Shown: piece after piece, positions 27,633 through 36,525 of the stretch
How positions within the stretch are numbered: the stretch's first letter is position 1
Layout of the letters: every line of letters starts with the position of its first letter
Assembly: GCF_010820665.1 (NCBI RefSeq)
Contig: NZ_JAAIKC010000002.1
Span: forward strand, 186,001-250,000
Direction: 5' to 3'
Source of the DNA: Paenibacillus sp. SYP-B3998
GTDB lineage: Bacteria; Bacillota; Bacilli; Paenibacillales; NBRC-103111
DNA: 64,000 nt
Translations under genes and position numbers: made by a program
Notes under the pieces: model-generated
What the model was told of the DNA's origin: nothing
The model's database searches: none
The model's input: only the letters and a program-made list of their open reading frames with translations

Positions 27633-27794
27633 TTATTGGAGTTGGGTTGGAGCGGCTGACACTTGATGCTGAAGTGTGTTCAATAACGAATGGTAATGCT
27701 GTTGGTGAGTGTAGATCATTTCTGTACACAGTTGTTGAAATAATGGATTCCTTGATGTCACCGCTGCCCCCGTACATTGCTTGATTAGCAACAT
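27633..27794 (-). CDS. Unlisted 53-residue small protein, possible spore-coat-like
   Basis: An intact reading frame starts with ATG at 27794 behind AAGGG and ends at TAA 27635. The product is helical, Gln/His/Leu-rich and contains TGAAVTSRNPLFQQL and THQQHYHSLLNTL. These remind me of C-terminal helices of CotF-like spore coat proteins, but that is recollection, not a search. It has its own terminator downstream, which is unusual for a random frame. It could be a remnant of a longer coat gene or a functional short one. Confidence 0.45.
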   Translation of the reverse strand: MLLIKQCTGAAVTSRNPLFQQLCTEMIYTHQQHYHSLLNTLQHQVSAAPTQLQ

Positions 27795-27833
27795 TAACCC
27801 TTATCTACTATTTCCACGAGTATGGGTAATTAT

Positions 27834-27864
27834 GAATAGTTACGGTTCGATTCATCGCATACTA
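27834..27864 (+). promoter_or_regulatory. Sigma-G-like promoter before the FAD oxidoreductase
   Basis: GAATA (27834-27838) and CATACTA (27858-27864) match the sigma-G boxes, but the spacer is 19 bases, one longer than usual. It would start transcription about 28 bases before the ATG at 27899. Confidence 0.35.
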
Positions 27865-27898
27865 TTTTAGTCCTCATCCTAGCTAAAGGAGTTCCATT

Positions 27899-29122
27899 AT
27901 GGATCTGCATACTGGCTCACTATTATGGCCGAATACGTTTCCCGAGTTTCCTGTATATCCAGTTCTTGAATCGGATATTGAATGTGAAGTTCTCATTATC
28001 GGTGGCGGATCAGCTGGCGCGCTAATGGCCTATGAACTCACCCAACATGGTGTAGATACCGTACTTATCGATAAAAGGAACATTAGTGGCGGTACCTCCT
28101 GTGCCAATACAGGTCTTCTTCAATTTGCCAGCGATAAACATTTGACTGCTTGTATGCATACGTATGGTGTGGATAAGGGTATTCGTCTGTACCAGTTATG
28201 CAAAGATGCTATAAATGAGTTAGAGCAAATAACTTCAATGCTTGAAATTGACAGTAAATTCGTTAGGCGGAGCTCCCTCTATTTCTCCAGTTGCCAGGAG
28301 CACCTCCCCCTGTTGAAAGCAGAATTCGCAGCACTTATTGAATTAGGAATTGATGCGATTTATTTAGAAGAAGAGCAAATCTCCAAGTTGTATTCTTTCC
28401 GGAAATCCGGGGCAATTCTCTCTAACAACGACGCAGAAGTCAATCCATTTCGGATGGTACACGCTCTCATTCATCATGCTAATCAAAAAGGAATGCGTGT
28501 TTATGAACAAACAGAAGTATTAAGACAAAGCTACAAGCAAAATACAATCATTTTCCACTTGAAAAATCAACGCACCATCCGAGCACGCAAAGCTATCTTT
28601 GCAACCGGTTATGAGACTCAAAGCTTCAAGAAAAATCCTAATGCTGTTATGTCTAGCAGCTATGTGCTTGCAACACAACCCCTTTCCGAATTTCCAGGGT
28701 GGCCTGATCGCTGTCTGATCTGGGAAACCGCAAGACCTTATTTATACATAAGAACAACCTTGGACAATCGCATCATCATCGGAGGGTTGGATGAGGCTAC
28801 AAAGATCCCGGCAGAGCGAGATGCTCGCCTGCTGCATAAAAAGGATTTACTGCTCCTAGAGATTCAGAAGCTGTTCCCTGGACTCCCTGCGTTGAAAGCC
28901 GAACACTACTGGGCTGCCACGTTCGGAGGAACGCATGACGGCTTTCCAATGTTCGGTCCGCAAGCAGGTTATCCCCATTGTTATTTCATTCTCGGTTATG
29001 GTGGCAACGGTACCGTCTATAACAAAATAGCTGCGAAAATCATCGCTGGACTGATTCTTAATGGTTCTCATCCTGATGCAGAATTATTTCGTTTTGATCG
29101 GAGTCCCAGTTCAGGTGTCTAA
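27899..29122 (+). CDS. FAD-dependent oxidoreductase (DadA/DAO-like)
   Basis: 407-residue flavoprotein of the D-amino-acid oxidase / glycine-oxidase superfamily. The N-terminal Rossmann fold is clear (CEVLIIGGGSAGALMAYEL, with the dinucleotide-binding GGGSAG near residue 38), and RTIRARKAIFATGYE marks the second nucleotide segment. C-terminal MFGPQ and YGGNGTVYN complete the flavin-binding fold. The substrate cannot be read from sequence. AAAGGAG precedes the ATG. It is monocistronic. Confidence 0.82.
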   Translation: MDLHTGSLLWPNTFPEFPVYPVLESDIECEVLIIGGGSAGALMAYELTQHGVDTVLIDKRNISGGTSCANTGLLQFASDKHLTACMHTYGVDKGIRLYQLCKDAINELEQITSMLEIDSKFVRRSSLYFSSCQEHLPLLKAEFAALIELGIDAIYLEEEQISKLYSFRKSGAILSNNDAEVNPFRMVHALIHHANQKGMRVYEQTEVLRQSYKQNTIIFHLKNQRTIRARKAIFATGYETQSFKKNPNAVMSSSYVLATQPLSEFPGWPDRCLIWETARPYLYIRTTLDNRIIIGGLDEATKIPAERDARLLHKKDLLLLEIQKLFPGLPALKAEHYWAATFGGTHDGFPMFGPQAGYPHCYFILGYGGNGTVYNKIAAKIIAGLILNGSHPDAELFRFDRSPSSGV

Positions 29123-29176
29123 AAAAGGAGCTATCCAAAAAGGGGATCAGTAAAAGAGCGAGTCCCAAACAATAAC

Positions 29177-29227
29177 GCAAAAACGCCTTCAAAACCACTA
29201 TGCATGTGGGGATGAAGGCGTTTTTGC
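29177..29227. terminator. Bidirectional terminator between the oxidoreductase and sigF
   Basis: 14-bp hairpin GCAAAAACGCCTTC / GAAGGCGTTTTTGC with a 23-base loop between convergent genes. The sequence is symmetrical with T-runs within the arms. Confidence 0.85.
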
Positions 29228-29238
29228 CGTAGGATTAT

Positions 29239-29994
29239 TCACTGGGCAATTTGATCTTTGATTGATTGCAAAATTTTCTTCTCCAAGCGAGAAACCTGCA
29301 CTTGCGAAATTCCCAATCGATTAGCCACTTCTGACTGTGTCTGATCCCGGAAATAACGCAGATAAACAATGAGCCGTTCTCGTTCTGAGAGGGTTCCTAT
29401 GGCTTCATTCAACGCTAGCTTCTCAAACCATTTCTCCCCAGACTCATCAGAAATTTGATCCATCAATGTAATCGGGTCACCATCGTTTTCGAAAACCGTT
29501 TCGTGGATCGAAGATAGCGGTTTGTTCGCTTCCTGCGCGAAGACAACTTCCTCTGCTGTAATCATCAATTCTTCTGCTACCTCTTTAATTGTAGGCAATC
29601 GACCGAGCCGTTTAGACAGCTCATCCTTCGTCTTGCGTATTTTATTGGCCAACTCTTTCAGTGATCGACTAACTTTCAGTGTTCCGTCATCGCGAAGGAA
29701 ACGTTGAATTTCACCGATAATCATCGGCACCGCATACGTAGAAAATTTAACATCATAAGATAGATCGAATTTATCAACGGACTTGAGCAGTCCGATACAA
29801 CCGATCTGGAACAAATCTTCGGCTTCGTATCCTCTGTTCAAGAAACGTTGAACAACAGACCAAACCAGTCGGATATTGCAGCTGACGAGCGTTTCTCTAG
29901 CGAGTTGATCTCCGGATTGGCTGAGGGCGATTAACCGTTTGACTTCACTGTCGTCCAAATAACTGTGAGAGGCGTGTTTCAAATCGACATCCAT
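29239..29994 (-). CDS. sigF: Forespore RNA polymerase sigma factor SigF
   Basis: 251-residue sigma-70-type factor, first forespore-specific sigma. Region 2 is RLVWSVVQRFLNRGYEAEDLFQIGCIGL (split), followed by FSTYAVPMIIGEIQRFLRDD. Region 4 carries SERERLIVYLRYFRDQTQSE and the helix-turn-helix VANRLGISQVQVSRLE. It is held inactive by SpoIIAB before septation. Last gene of the spoIIA operon; 12 bases separate it from spoIIAB. Confidence 0.97.
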   Translation of the reverse strand: MDVDLKHASHSYLDDSEVKRLIALSQSGDQLARETLVSCNIRLVWSVVQRFLNRGYEAEDLFQIGCIGLLKSVDKFDLSYDVKFSTYAVPMIIGEIQRFLRDDGTLKVSRSLKELANKIRKTKDELSKRLGRLPTIKEVAEELMITAEEVVFAQEANKPLSSIHETVFENDGDPITLMDQISDESGEKWFEKLALNEAIGTLSERERLIVYLRYFRDQTQSEVANRLGISQVQVSRLEKKILQSIKDQIAQ

Positions 29995-30006
29995 AAGATC
30001 AAACCC

Positions 30007-30453
30007 CTAATTGTATAAAGCTTTTTTAGATTCAATTCGCTTCATCATTTTTATTTTGGTCCCGATTCCGACGGCCGTCACTACTTCCACTTCATCCATA
30101 AAATTTTCCATAATCGTAAAGCCCATACCAGAACGTTCAAGCTCCGGTTTGGATGTATAAAGCGGCTGCTTGGCTTGCTCCAAATCTTCTATCCCTAGCC
30201 CATTGTCTTCTACCGTAATGTGAACAATATCTTCATTGATTTGCGCCGAAATGGTGATCACACCATCGATCCGGTTGTTGTATCCATGAATGATCGAGTT
30301 CGTTACAGCCTCAGAAACGACCGTTTTAATATCTGTCAATTCATTCAACGTAGGATCTAATTGTGATACAAAAGCAGCTACAGCTACCCTTGCGAATGCT
30401 TCATTCTCAGAACGGCTGGCGAATTGCAGTGACATGAAATTTGTATCACTCAT
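30007..30453 (-). CDS. spoIIAB: Anti-sigma-F factor / serine kinase SpoIIAB
   Basis: GHKL-type kinase that binds SigF and phosphorylates SpoIIAA. ATP-binding motifs seen are [11 protein letters not shown] (N box), [10 protein letters not shown] (G1) and [12 protein letters not shown] (G2). 148 residues. It overlaps spoIIAA by four bases (ATGA type), so anti-sigma and anti-anti-sigma are translationally coupled. Confidence 0.97.
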   Translation of the reverse strand: MSDTNFMSLQFASRSENEAFARVAVAAFVSQLDPTLNELTDIKTVVSEAVTNSIIHGYNNRIDGVITISAQINEDIVHITVEDNGLGIEDLEQAKQPLYTSKPELERSGMGFTIMENFMDEVEVVTAVGIGTKIKMMKRIESKKALYN

Positions 30454-30806
30454 AGCGCAACCTCCAAACTGGAGATCGCAGATCTTTCGTTATCCTGAAT
30501 CGAGACGATTTTGAACATTCCGGATAGCTCGAACAGACGGTAAACCGCAGGAGCAACGTCGCAAACAACCATCTTGCCGCCTTTGCCCGTGATTTGCTTG
30601 TAGCGACCAAGAATGACGCCAAGACCTGAGCTGTCCATAAAAGATAGATCTCTCAGACTGAGAATGAGATGGCGCGTTTCTTCCTTAGCAATCGCATCCT
30701 CCATCCTCGCTTTCACGCTATCTGCTGTGTGATGATCCAGCTCGCCTTTCAATCTAACAATCAGCGCTCTTCGGCCTTGCTCGAATTCAATTTGCAGGCT
30801 CAACAT
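30450..30806 (-). CDS. spoIIAA: Anti-anti-sigma factor SpoIIAA
   Basis: STAS-domain protein, 118 residues. The phosphorylated Ser sits in [20 protein letters not shown], almost identical to B. subtilis from memory. The start at 30806 has AAGGAG; upstream in-frame Met codons lack a site and lie over the sigma-H promoter. Unphosphorylated SpoIIAA releases SigF from SpoIIAB in the forespore. Confidence 0.97.
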   Translation of the reverse strand: MLSLQIEFEQGRRALIVRLKGELDHHTADSVKARMEDAIAKEETRHLILSLRDLSFMDSSGLGVILGRYKQITGKGGKMVVCDVAPAVYRLFELSGMFKIVSIQDNERSAISSLEVAL

Positions 30807-30833
30807 GTTCACTCCTTCCCTGTCTTGAAAGTA

Positions 30834-30863
30834 GATTTCTACAGGGAAGATGGAATATCCTGC
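30834..30863 (-). promoter_or_regulatory. Sigma-H promoter of the spoIIA operon
   Basis: Minus strand GCAGGATAT exactly fits the sigma-H -35 (RNAGGAWWW); after 12 bases GTAGAAATC fits the -10 (RNNGAATWW) at 7 of 9. It lies between dacF and spoIIAA. Matches the known Spo0A/sigma-H control of spoIIA; I did not find clear 0A boxes. Confidence 0.65.
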
Positions 30864-30931
30864 CACCCGACAAAACTAGAAGAAAAGCGCTAAAAGTAGA
30901 AGAAAAGTGAGCTTATTCGTGTATTCAAGCC

Positions 30932-32107
30932 TTAATCCGTATGGAAAAGGTGTGAGGTCGTCCGTTTAAACAGCTTCCACCAAGAGGCTTTATTCACGCC
31001 TACTGGTGATTCCAACGGGTACTCGGCAAGCACGGTGTCACCGTTATACACGATAATTTTACCAATTGGTTGGCCTAACGAAATGGGTGCTTTAAGGTTA
31101 GGATCGACTTGCAGTTCATGTCGAATGTTTTGGGTCGCTTCGCCTTTTTTCATCAGAATGCTGTAGTTTTGCTTTGCTACAAGAGGAACCTTCGAAATCT
31201 CCCCTTTGCTTATTGCGAAATCGCCTAAGCTATCCCCTGATTTGAACAACGGATAATTGGTGTATTGGGCAAATGCAAAATCAAAAAGCTTCGAGACTTC
31301 CGCGTTTCGCGTCTTCGTATTCGGTTCACCCAGAACGACGGCTATGACACGAAGATTATCTCTTTTCGCCGTTGCAGATAAGCAGAACTTCGCTTCACTG
31401 GTGTAGCCTGTTTTAAGACCGTCAGCACCGCTATAGAAGCGCACCAGCTTATTCGTATTAACAAGCCAGAATGGACTCGGTGACTCTTTACGCAAGTAGT
31501 CCTGATAGACACCTGTGAATTTGGTAATCTCCTCATGCTTCAGCAGCTCTTTTGACATAAGCGCAATATCGCCCGCCGATGTATAATGATTGTCCACGGG
31601 AAGCCCATTGCAGTTGGAGAAATGAGTGTTTTTCATTCCTAATTGCTGTGCACGCTCGTTCATCATTTGCACAAAATTTTCTTCGGACCCCGCGATTTTC
31701 TCCGCCATCGCAACCGATGCATCGTTGCCTGATGCCATCGCGATTCCTTTGAGCATCTCTTGGACCGACATTTCTTCGCCAGGCTCAAGGAAGATTTGCG
31801 AGCCTCCCATAGATGCGGCATATTCACTTGCACGAACCTTCTCATCCATCTTGATCTTACCCTGATCGATAGCTTCCATAATGAGCAGCATCGTCATAAT
31901 TTTGGTAATACTAGCTGGTGGGAGCTTCGCGTCCTTATTCTTATCCACGATCACGGTACCTGTGTCCGCATCCATCAATACGGCAGACTGCGCATTTGGC
32001 GTTAAATCAACGGTTGGAGCCTTCTTCTCTTCAGCAAAAACTGCTGGCATCAACAGCAGCAAACACAACTGTAAACATAGGAAACTGATAAGCCCTTTTT
32101 TTCGCAT
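30932..32107 (-). CDS. dacF: D-Ala-D-Ala carboxypeptidase DacF
   Basis: Second PBP5-type carboxypeptidase in the window, forespore counterpart in Bacillus. A signal peptide spans residues 1-24 from the ATG at 32107 (site AGGAGGGG; the 34 upstream residues are rejected). Active-site motifs SITK, SGN and KTG are all intact. 391 residues. It lies just upstream of spoIIAA as in Bacillus, and the spoIIA sigma-H promoter lies within the gap, so both separate and read-through expression are possible. Confidence 0.9.
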   Translation of the reverse strand: MRKKGLISFLCLQLCLLLLMPAVFAEEKKAPTVDLTPNAQSAVLMDADTGTVIVDKNKDAKLPPASITKIMTMLLIMEAIDQGKIKMDEKVRASEYAASMGGSQIFLEPGEEMSVQEMLKGIAMASGNDASVAMAEKIAGSEENFVQMMNERAQQLGMKNTHFSNCNGLPVDNHYTSAGDIALMSKELLKHEEITKFTGVYQDYLRKESPSPFWLVNTNKLVRFYSGADGLKTGYTSEAKFCLSATAKRDNLRVIAVVLGEPNTKTRNAEVSKLFDFAFAQYTNYPLFKSGDSLGDFAISKGEISKVPLVAKQNYSILMKKGEATQNIRHELQVDPNLKAPISLGQPIGKIIVYNGDTVLAEYPLESPVGVNKASWWKLFKRTTSHLFHTD

Positions 32108-32221
32108 AGCAATTCTACCCCTCCTGTGAATGTATGAAGCGAAAGCCTTACACTTGCAGCATGAATTACTGCTAATCAGTGTTGACGAATTCCCTACAAA
32201 ATATTCCAACAGAAGGAAATT

Positions 32222-32251
32222 AAAAAAAGCACTTCCCCGAAGGAAAGCGCT
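32222..32251 (-). terminator. Terminator of pdp
   Basis: Minus strand AGCGCTTTCC / GGAAGTGCT with TTCG-type loop, then seven T, directly after pdp. Confidence 0.85.
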
Positions 32252-32270
32252 GCATGGAGCTACTTAAGCA

Positions 32271-33572
32271 TTATAAAATAACATCGTAGATCAACTGTAC
32301 CGCAGCAGGCTTCTCGCTATCGATGCGATAAGCTTCTCGAATCATCGTTTCAACTTCTTTCACATCTTCACGATTGGCATGCAATGTGCAGATTGAATCG
32401 CCATGTTTCACGGCATCGCCGATCTTCTTATTTAGGGTTAGACCAACTGCATAATCGATTTGGTCTTCCTTCTTCGCTCGCCCCGCACCCAGAAGCATCG
32501 CTGCAATACCGATCTGTTCAGCGTCAATTTGACTGACATAGCCATCTTTGGAGGCAACGACTTCAAAATGATAGGCAGCTGTTGGCAGCAGCTCTGGTCG
32601 ATCAACGACCCCAGGATCGCCGCCTTGATTGGCAACGAACCGTTTAAAGGTTTCCAATGCCTTACCATTGGTCACAATATCGGTGATGGCCTCCTGCGCC
32701 TCTTCAAAGGTATTAAACGCCTTTCCTAAGACAGACATATACGCTGCGACAGATATCGCAACCGCTGTAAGCTCTTTATCTCCCGTGCCGCGAAGCACTT
32801 CAATAGATTCACGAATCTCGTTCGCATTGCCGATTTCACGACCAAGCGGCTGTTCCATATCCGTGATCATTGCTATCGTATTACGATTCAAACTCTTGCC
32901 GATATCCACCATTGTGCGGGCAAGCACTCTTGCGTCATTCACCGTTTTCATGAACGCGCCTGAACCAATCTTCACATCCAGCACTATCGCGTCAGCACCA
33001 GATGCAATTTTCTTGCTCATAATGGAACTTGCAATAAGCGGAATCGACTCAACCGTAGCTGTCACGTCGCGTAATGCATAGATCTTTTTGTCGGCAGGAG
33101 CCAAATTCCCACTTTGGCCAACAATCGCGATTTTATTCGTATTCACAGCTTCGATGAAAGCTTCTTTGGTCAGTTCAATCTGGAATCCAGGAATCGATTC
33201 GAGTTTATCTACAGTCCCCCCTGTATGACCTAGGCCTCTCCCCGACATCTTAGCCACTGGAATACCTAAGTAAGCGACAATCGGTCCAACTATCAAGCTA
33301 ATTTTATCACCGACACCGCCTGTCGAGTGCTTATCCACCTTCACGCCTGCAATTGCAGATAAATCAATCATTTCTCCCGAGCCAGCCATAGCTAACGTAA
33401 GTATGGATGTTTCCTCGCTAGTCATCCCGTTGAAAAAAATAGCCATCAGAAGCGCTGACATCTGATAATCAGGAATATCGCCTTGCGTATAACCGCTTAC
33501 AATATATTGAATTTCTTGCTCATTTAACGCTTCACCAGATCTTTTTTTATGTATCAGATCTACCATTCTCAT
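32271..33572 (-). CDS. pdp: Pyrimidine-nucleoside phosphorylase
   Basis: Phosphorolysis of uridine, thymidine and deoxyuridine; feeds ribose phosphates to deoB. The family signature KHSTGGVGDKISLI and the active-site GRGLGHTGGTVDKLES are clear, as is the K at VDKHSTGG. 433 residues from the ATG at 33572 (AAGGAGG). It contains the C-terminal PYNP domain with GYVSQIDAEQIG. Operon partner of punA and deoB in function, though separated by other genes here. Confidence 0.95.
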   Translation of the reverse strand: MRMVDLIHKKRSGEALNEQEIQYIVSGYTQGDIPDYQMSALLMAIFFNGMTSEETSILTLAMAGSGEMIDLSAIAGVKVDKHSTGGVGDKISLIVGPIVAYLGIPVAKMSGRGLGHTGGTVDKLESIPGFQIELTKEAFIEAVNTNKIAIVGQSGNLAPADKKIYALRDVTATVESIPLIASSIMSKKIASGADAIVLDVKIGSGAFMKTVNDARVLARTMVDIGKSLNRNTIAMITDMEQPLGREIGNANEIRESIEVLRGTGDKELTAVAISVAAYMSVLGKAFNTFEEAQEAITDIVTNGKALETFKRFVANQGGDPGVVDRPELLPTAAYHFEVVASKDGYVSQIDAEQIGIAAMLLGAGRAKKEDQIDYAVGLTLNKKIGDAVKHGDSICTLHANREDVKEVETMIREAYRIDSEKPAAVQLIYDVIL

Positions 33573-33599
33573 CAGAAATTCCTCCTTATGCAAAATCGA

Positions 33600-33627
33600 A
33601 AAAGGGAGCTGCTTGAGCCCCCTTTTG
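33600..33627 (-). terminator. Possible weak terminator upstream of pdp
   Basis: Minus strand AAAAGGG / CCCTTTTT arms around a short mismatched stem, followed by T-rich sequence, after the cupredoxin gene. Stability looks modest. Confidence 0.5.
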
Positions 33628-33638
33628 ATTTTCAACTT

Positions 33639-34022
33639 TTATTGTACAACTAATTTCGATTTCATTTTGGCGTGTCCTTCGCCGCAAGGAAGAACGCACT
33701 CAATTTCATAAGTACCTGGTTTATCAAATGTGATTTCTTTGGATGGGTTCTCTTTATCCAATTTGATGTCTAAACCTTTGATTTCCACCGCATGAACGCC
33801 TTCTTTTAAAGACAAGGAAACTTTCGTCGGTTCACCGCTCTTAATGGTGTAGTCAGCTGAATCGAATTGCCAGTTGGAAGCAGCAATTTTTAATTGTTGT
33901 CCTTTGTTAGAAGCAGTTTCAGCAGCTTTCGCATCTTGACGTGCGGAGATATCTTGAAATAGGACTCCCAGACCAAGTGCGCCCGCAAGTATAAATAACA
34001 CAAAGAAAATCCACTTTTGCAT
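33639..34022 (-). CDS. Membrane-anchored CuA-type cupredoxin
   Basis: 127 residues with an N-terminal membrane anchor (about 5-22) and a cupredoxin domain. The C-terminal motif CVLPCGEGHAKM is exactly the CuA binding pattern C-x3-C-x3-H-x2-M, and an upstream His (GVHAVEI) completes the set. This fold usually belongs to cytochrome oxidase subunit II, but here no oxidase genes are adjacent. It may be a copper-storage or electron-transfer protein or a maturation factor. It lies between pdp and yvyF-like genes. Confidence 0.75.
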   Translation of the reverse strand: MQKWIFFVLFILAGALGLGVLFQDISARQDAKAAETASNKGQQLKIAASNWQFDSADYTIKSGEPTKVSLSLKEGVHAVEIKGLDIKLDKENPSKEITFDKPGTYEIECVLPCGEGHAKMKSKLVVQ

Positions 34023-34202
34023 GTATATCCCCCTCGTAGTGTGTTCACTTCATCTATTTTACCTAACAAGTTCAGACAATCCCATATGTGGTTGATGGCA
34101 AAACGTTGAAGTTTTTGTGACAAAAGTGTGAACGAGAGTATTTAAGGGACTTCTCCTCCGCACGGAGAATCATACTTTTACTATTGCCCACACCGCAGTA
34201 AT

Positions 34203-34640
34203 TTACACACCGCTAAATCGCTCACGGATTTGAAAACCACCTGCTACACTCAACACTTTTTCTCTACGGATAAGGCCAAACTGCGGCTCTTTCTCCTTCA
34301 ATGCACGAATATCCTTATTCAGTCTGTACGTGCAATCCGCACAAAGCTTATGGTTACGTATGGGGCTCGAGCAAGAAGCGCAACGATAATGTAAATTCGG
34401 ATAATCGGAAAGAAATAACTTACCCTCTTTCATCCATCCATACATTTGATCCAATGTCACACCTGTGGCAGCTTGAACCTGCTCGCAGGATGAACGATGA
34501 TTTTTGCGTAAAAATTCTAAAACACGGTTTAGCATCGAATCCAAACCATGGCTGCAATCCGAACATTGGTTTCTTAAGTTTTTTTGAAAAACTTTCCCGC
34601 AGCGCGGGCAGTTGGCTACGATTAAATGAGGAATTGTCAT
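34203..34640 (-). CDS. YvyF-like zinc-binding protein
   Basis: 145-residue protein with two Cys4 zinc-ribbon sets (CPRCGKVF..CSDC near the N-terminus, CASCSSPIRNHKLCADC near residue 87) and a helical middle (SSCEQVQAATGVTLDQMYGWM, helix-turn-helix-like). It resembles YvyF of the flagellar region, but no flagellar genes are nearby. Function unknown; a regulatory role is possible because of the HTH-like middle. Confidence 0.7.
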   Translation of the reverse strand: MTIPHLIVANCPRCGKVFQKNLRNQCSDCSHGLDSMLNRVLEFLRKNHRSSCEQVQAATGVTLDQMYGWMKEGKLFLSDYPNLHYRCASCSSPIRNHKLCADCTYRLNKDIRALKEKEPQFGLIRREKVLSVAGGFQIRERFSGV

Positions 34641-34792
34641 GCTCCATCACTTCCTGGTTTGGAGTTTGTAGTTCTAATTGACTACATTGTAGCATGACAA
34701 CAGCCTCATTCATAGGTCTTTCGAAGCTAACCTTCAAAAAAATAAATGAAATCACATAGAGCCCATATTCATCAAATTTAGTAGGGTTTAGA

Positions 34793-35647
34793 CTAGCTCA
34801 ACTTTACTTCACGAACAAAAGCCTTTACCAAAGCAATGAACTTCGGCTTCGTGCGATTCGCAACCGCAACTACCTGCTCATGCGTTAATGGTTCCAGTTC
34901 TTCGCCGATCGCCATATCCGTAATGCAGGAAATGCCTAACACTTTGAGCCCCGTGTGACGAGCTGCAATAACCTCTCCAACCGTTGACATCCCAATCGCG
35001 TCGCCCCCAATGCGAGCCAGCATCGTCAGCTCAGCTGGCGTACAGTAAGTTGGTCCTGTAATTCCTGCATAAACACCTTCTTGCAATTTCAAAGGCACGC
35101 CATCTTCGCCAACCACAGTTTTTGCCAGTTGATGAGCAAGCTGACGGTATTCACGATTATAAGCTTCCGACATATCAGGGAAGCGAACACCAAGATCATT
35201 ATGATTGGGCCCGATAAGCGGGTTATCGCCTGTCATGTTAAGATGATCGCTGATGACCATGAGGTCTCCAGCTTGGAAATCACGGTTCATTCCCCCAGCG
35301 GCGTTAGTCATGACAACGGTTTGAACACCAATTGCTTTCATCACATAAACCGGAAAAACAACTTTTTTCATGGAATAGCCTTCATAATAATGAAAACGAC
35401 CCTGCATCACAATCACTTGTTTACCTTCCAGTGTTCCAACAACAAAGCGGCCTTCATGCCCCTCAACTGTAGAAACCGGAAAATGAGGAACCTCGCTATA
35501 ATCAATAGCGATTGGATTTTCAACTTGATTCGCCATATCGCCCAAACCTGAGCCCAATACCAAACCAATCACTGGTTTCACTTCATTTAAACGACCTTGA
35601 ATATAGCTTGCCGCTTCTTTAATTTGCTCTATGTAAGTCAGTTCCAT
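34793..35647 (-). CDS. punA: Purine-nucleoside phosphorylase (copy 1)
   Basis: Trimeric-type PNP, cleaving inosine and guanosine. Motifs: LVLGSGLGDMANQVE (phosphate site), STVEGHEGRFVVG, MQGRFHYYEGYS, TNAAGGMN and GMSTVGEVIAARH. 284 residues. It follows a second, related gene on the upstream side with 27 bases between. Specificities of the two copies cannot be told from sequence. Confidence 0.93.
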   Translation of the reverse strand: MELTYIEQIKEAASYIQGRLNEVKPVIGLVLGSGLGDMANQVENPIAIDYSEVPHFPVSTVEGHEGRFVVGTLEGKQVIVMQGRFHYYEGYSMKKVVFPVYVMKAIGVQTVVMTNAAGGMNRDFQAGDLMVISDHLNMTGDNPLIGPNHNDLGVRFPDMSEAYNREYRQLAHQLAKTVVGEDGVPLKLQEGVYAGITGPTYCTPAELTMLARIGGDAIGMSTVGEVIAARHTGLKVLGISCITDMAIGEELEPLTHEQVVAVANRTKPKFIALVKAFVREVKLS

Positions 35648-35674
35648 GTTGGTTCCCCTTTTCTTTTTCCAATG

Positions 35675-36502
35675 TTAAAGAGCTTCAATAATGCCCAAGA
35701 CAAGCTTAAGAAACTTCGGCTTTACTTTCTCCGTGGTTTCCATTACTTCGGCATGGGAAAGCGGTTGATCCAAAATTCCTGAAGCCATATTTGAAATGCA
35801 CGAGAATCCAAGCACTTCAATACCCGCATGACGAGCAACAATAACCTCTGGAACGGTTGACATCCCTACAGAATCGCCACCGAGCGTGCGGAACATTCGA
35901 ATTTCAGCCGGAGTCTCGTAGTTAGGACCAAGAAGCCCCACGTACACGCCTTCTTGCAGCTTGAAGTTTTGGGTTGCAGCCACATCATGCGCAAGTTTGC
36001 GTAGACGCTTGCTGTAAGCCTCTGACATATCAGGGAAGCGTACGCCTAATGCATTATCGTTAGCTCCAATAAGAGGATTACGGTAAGTAAGATTCAAATG
36101 ATCGCTAATTACCATCAAATCCCCAACTTGATAAGTCTCATTGATCCCGCCTGCAGCATTCGTCACGATAAGCGTTTGAACGCCCAGCTCTTTCATGACC
36201 CGAACAGGAAATGAGACGGTTTCTGCGCCATAACCTTCATAGGCATGGAAACGCCCTTTCATGACTAAAACGGACTTACCTTGTATGCTTCCGACAACCA
36301 GTTCGCCGGCGTGACCTTCTACCGTAGATACGGGGAAATGGGGAATTTGGGAGTAGTCTACGACGATGGGCTGTTCGATTAAATCAGCCAATACACCTAG
36401 GCCGGAGCCAAGAATAAGCCCGATTTGCGGCTTAATGCCAGTTTCTTTAAGAATGAAAGCAGCTGCCTCTTGAATTTTTTGAATCATGGACGTTTCAGAC
36501 AT
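35675..36502 (-). CDS. Purine-nucleoside phosphorylase (copy 2)
   Basis: 275 residues from the ATG at 36502 (AAGGAGG); motifs LILGSGLGVLADLIE, MKGRFHAYEGYG, TNAAGGIN and GMSTVPEVIVARH match copy 1 nearly block for block. The tandem suggests a duplication of punA. It has one of the recurrent leader repeats just upstream. Which is the ortholog of B. subtilis punA (pupG) is unclear. Confidence 0.9.
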   Translation of the reverse strand: MSETSMIQKIQEAAAFILKETGIKPQIGLILGSGLGVLADLIEQPIVVDYSQIPHFPVSTVEGHAGELVVGSIQGKSVLVMKGRFHAYEGYGAETVSFPVRVMKELGVQTLIVTNAAGGINETYQVGDLMVISDHLNLTYRNPLIGANDNALGVRFPDMSEAYSKRLRKLAHDVAATQNFKLQEGVYVGLLGPNYETPAEIRMFRTLGGDSVGMSTVPEVIVARHAGIEVLGFSCISNMASGILDQPLSHAEVMETTEKVKPKFLKLVLGIIEAL

Positions 36503-36525
36503 GGATCGTTCCTCCTTCGCATTTT

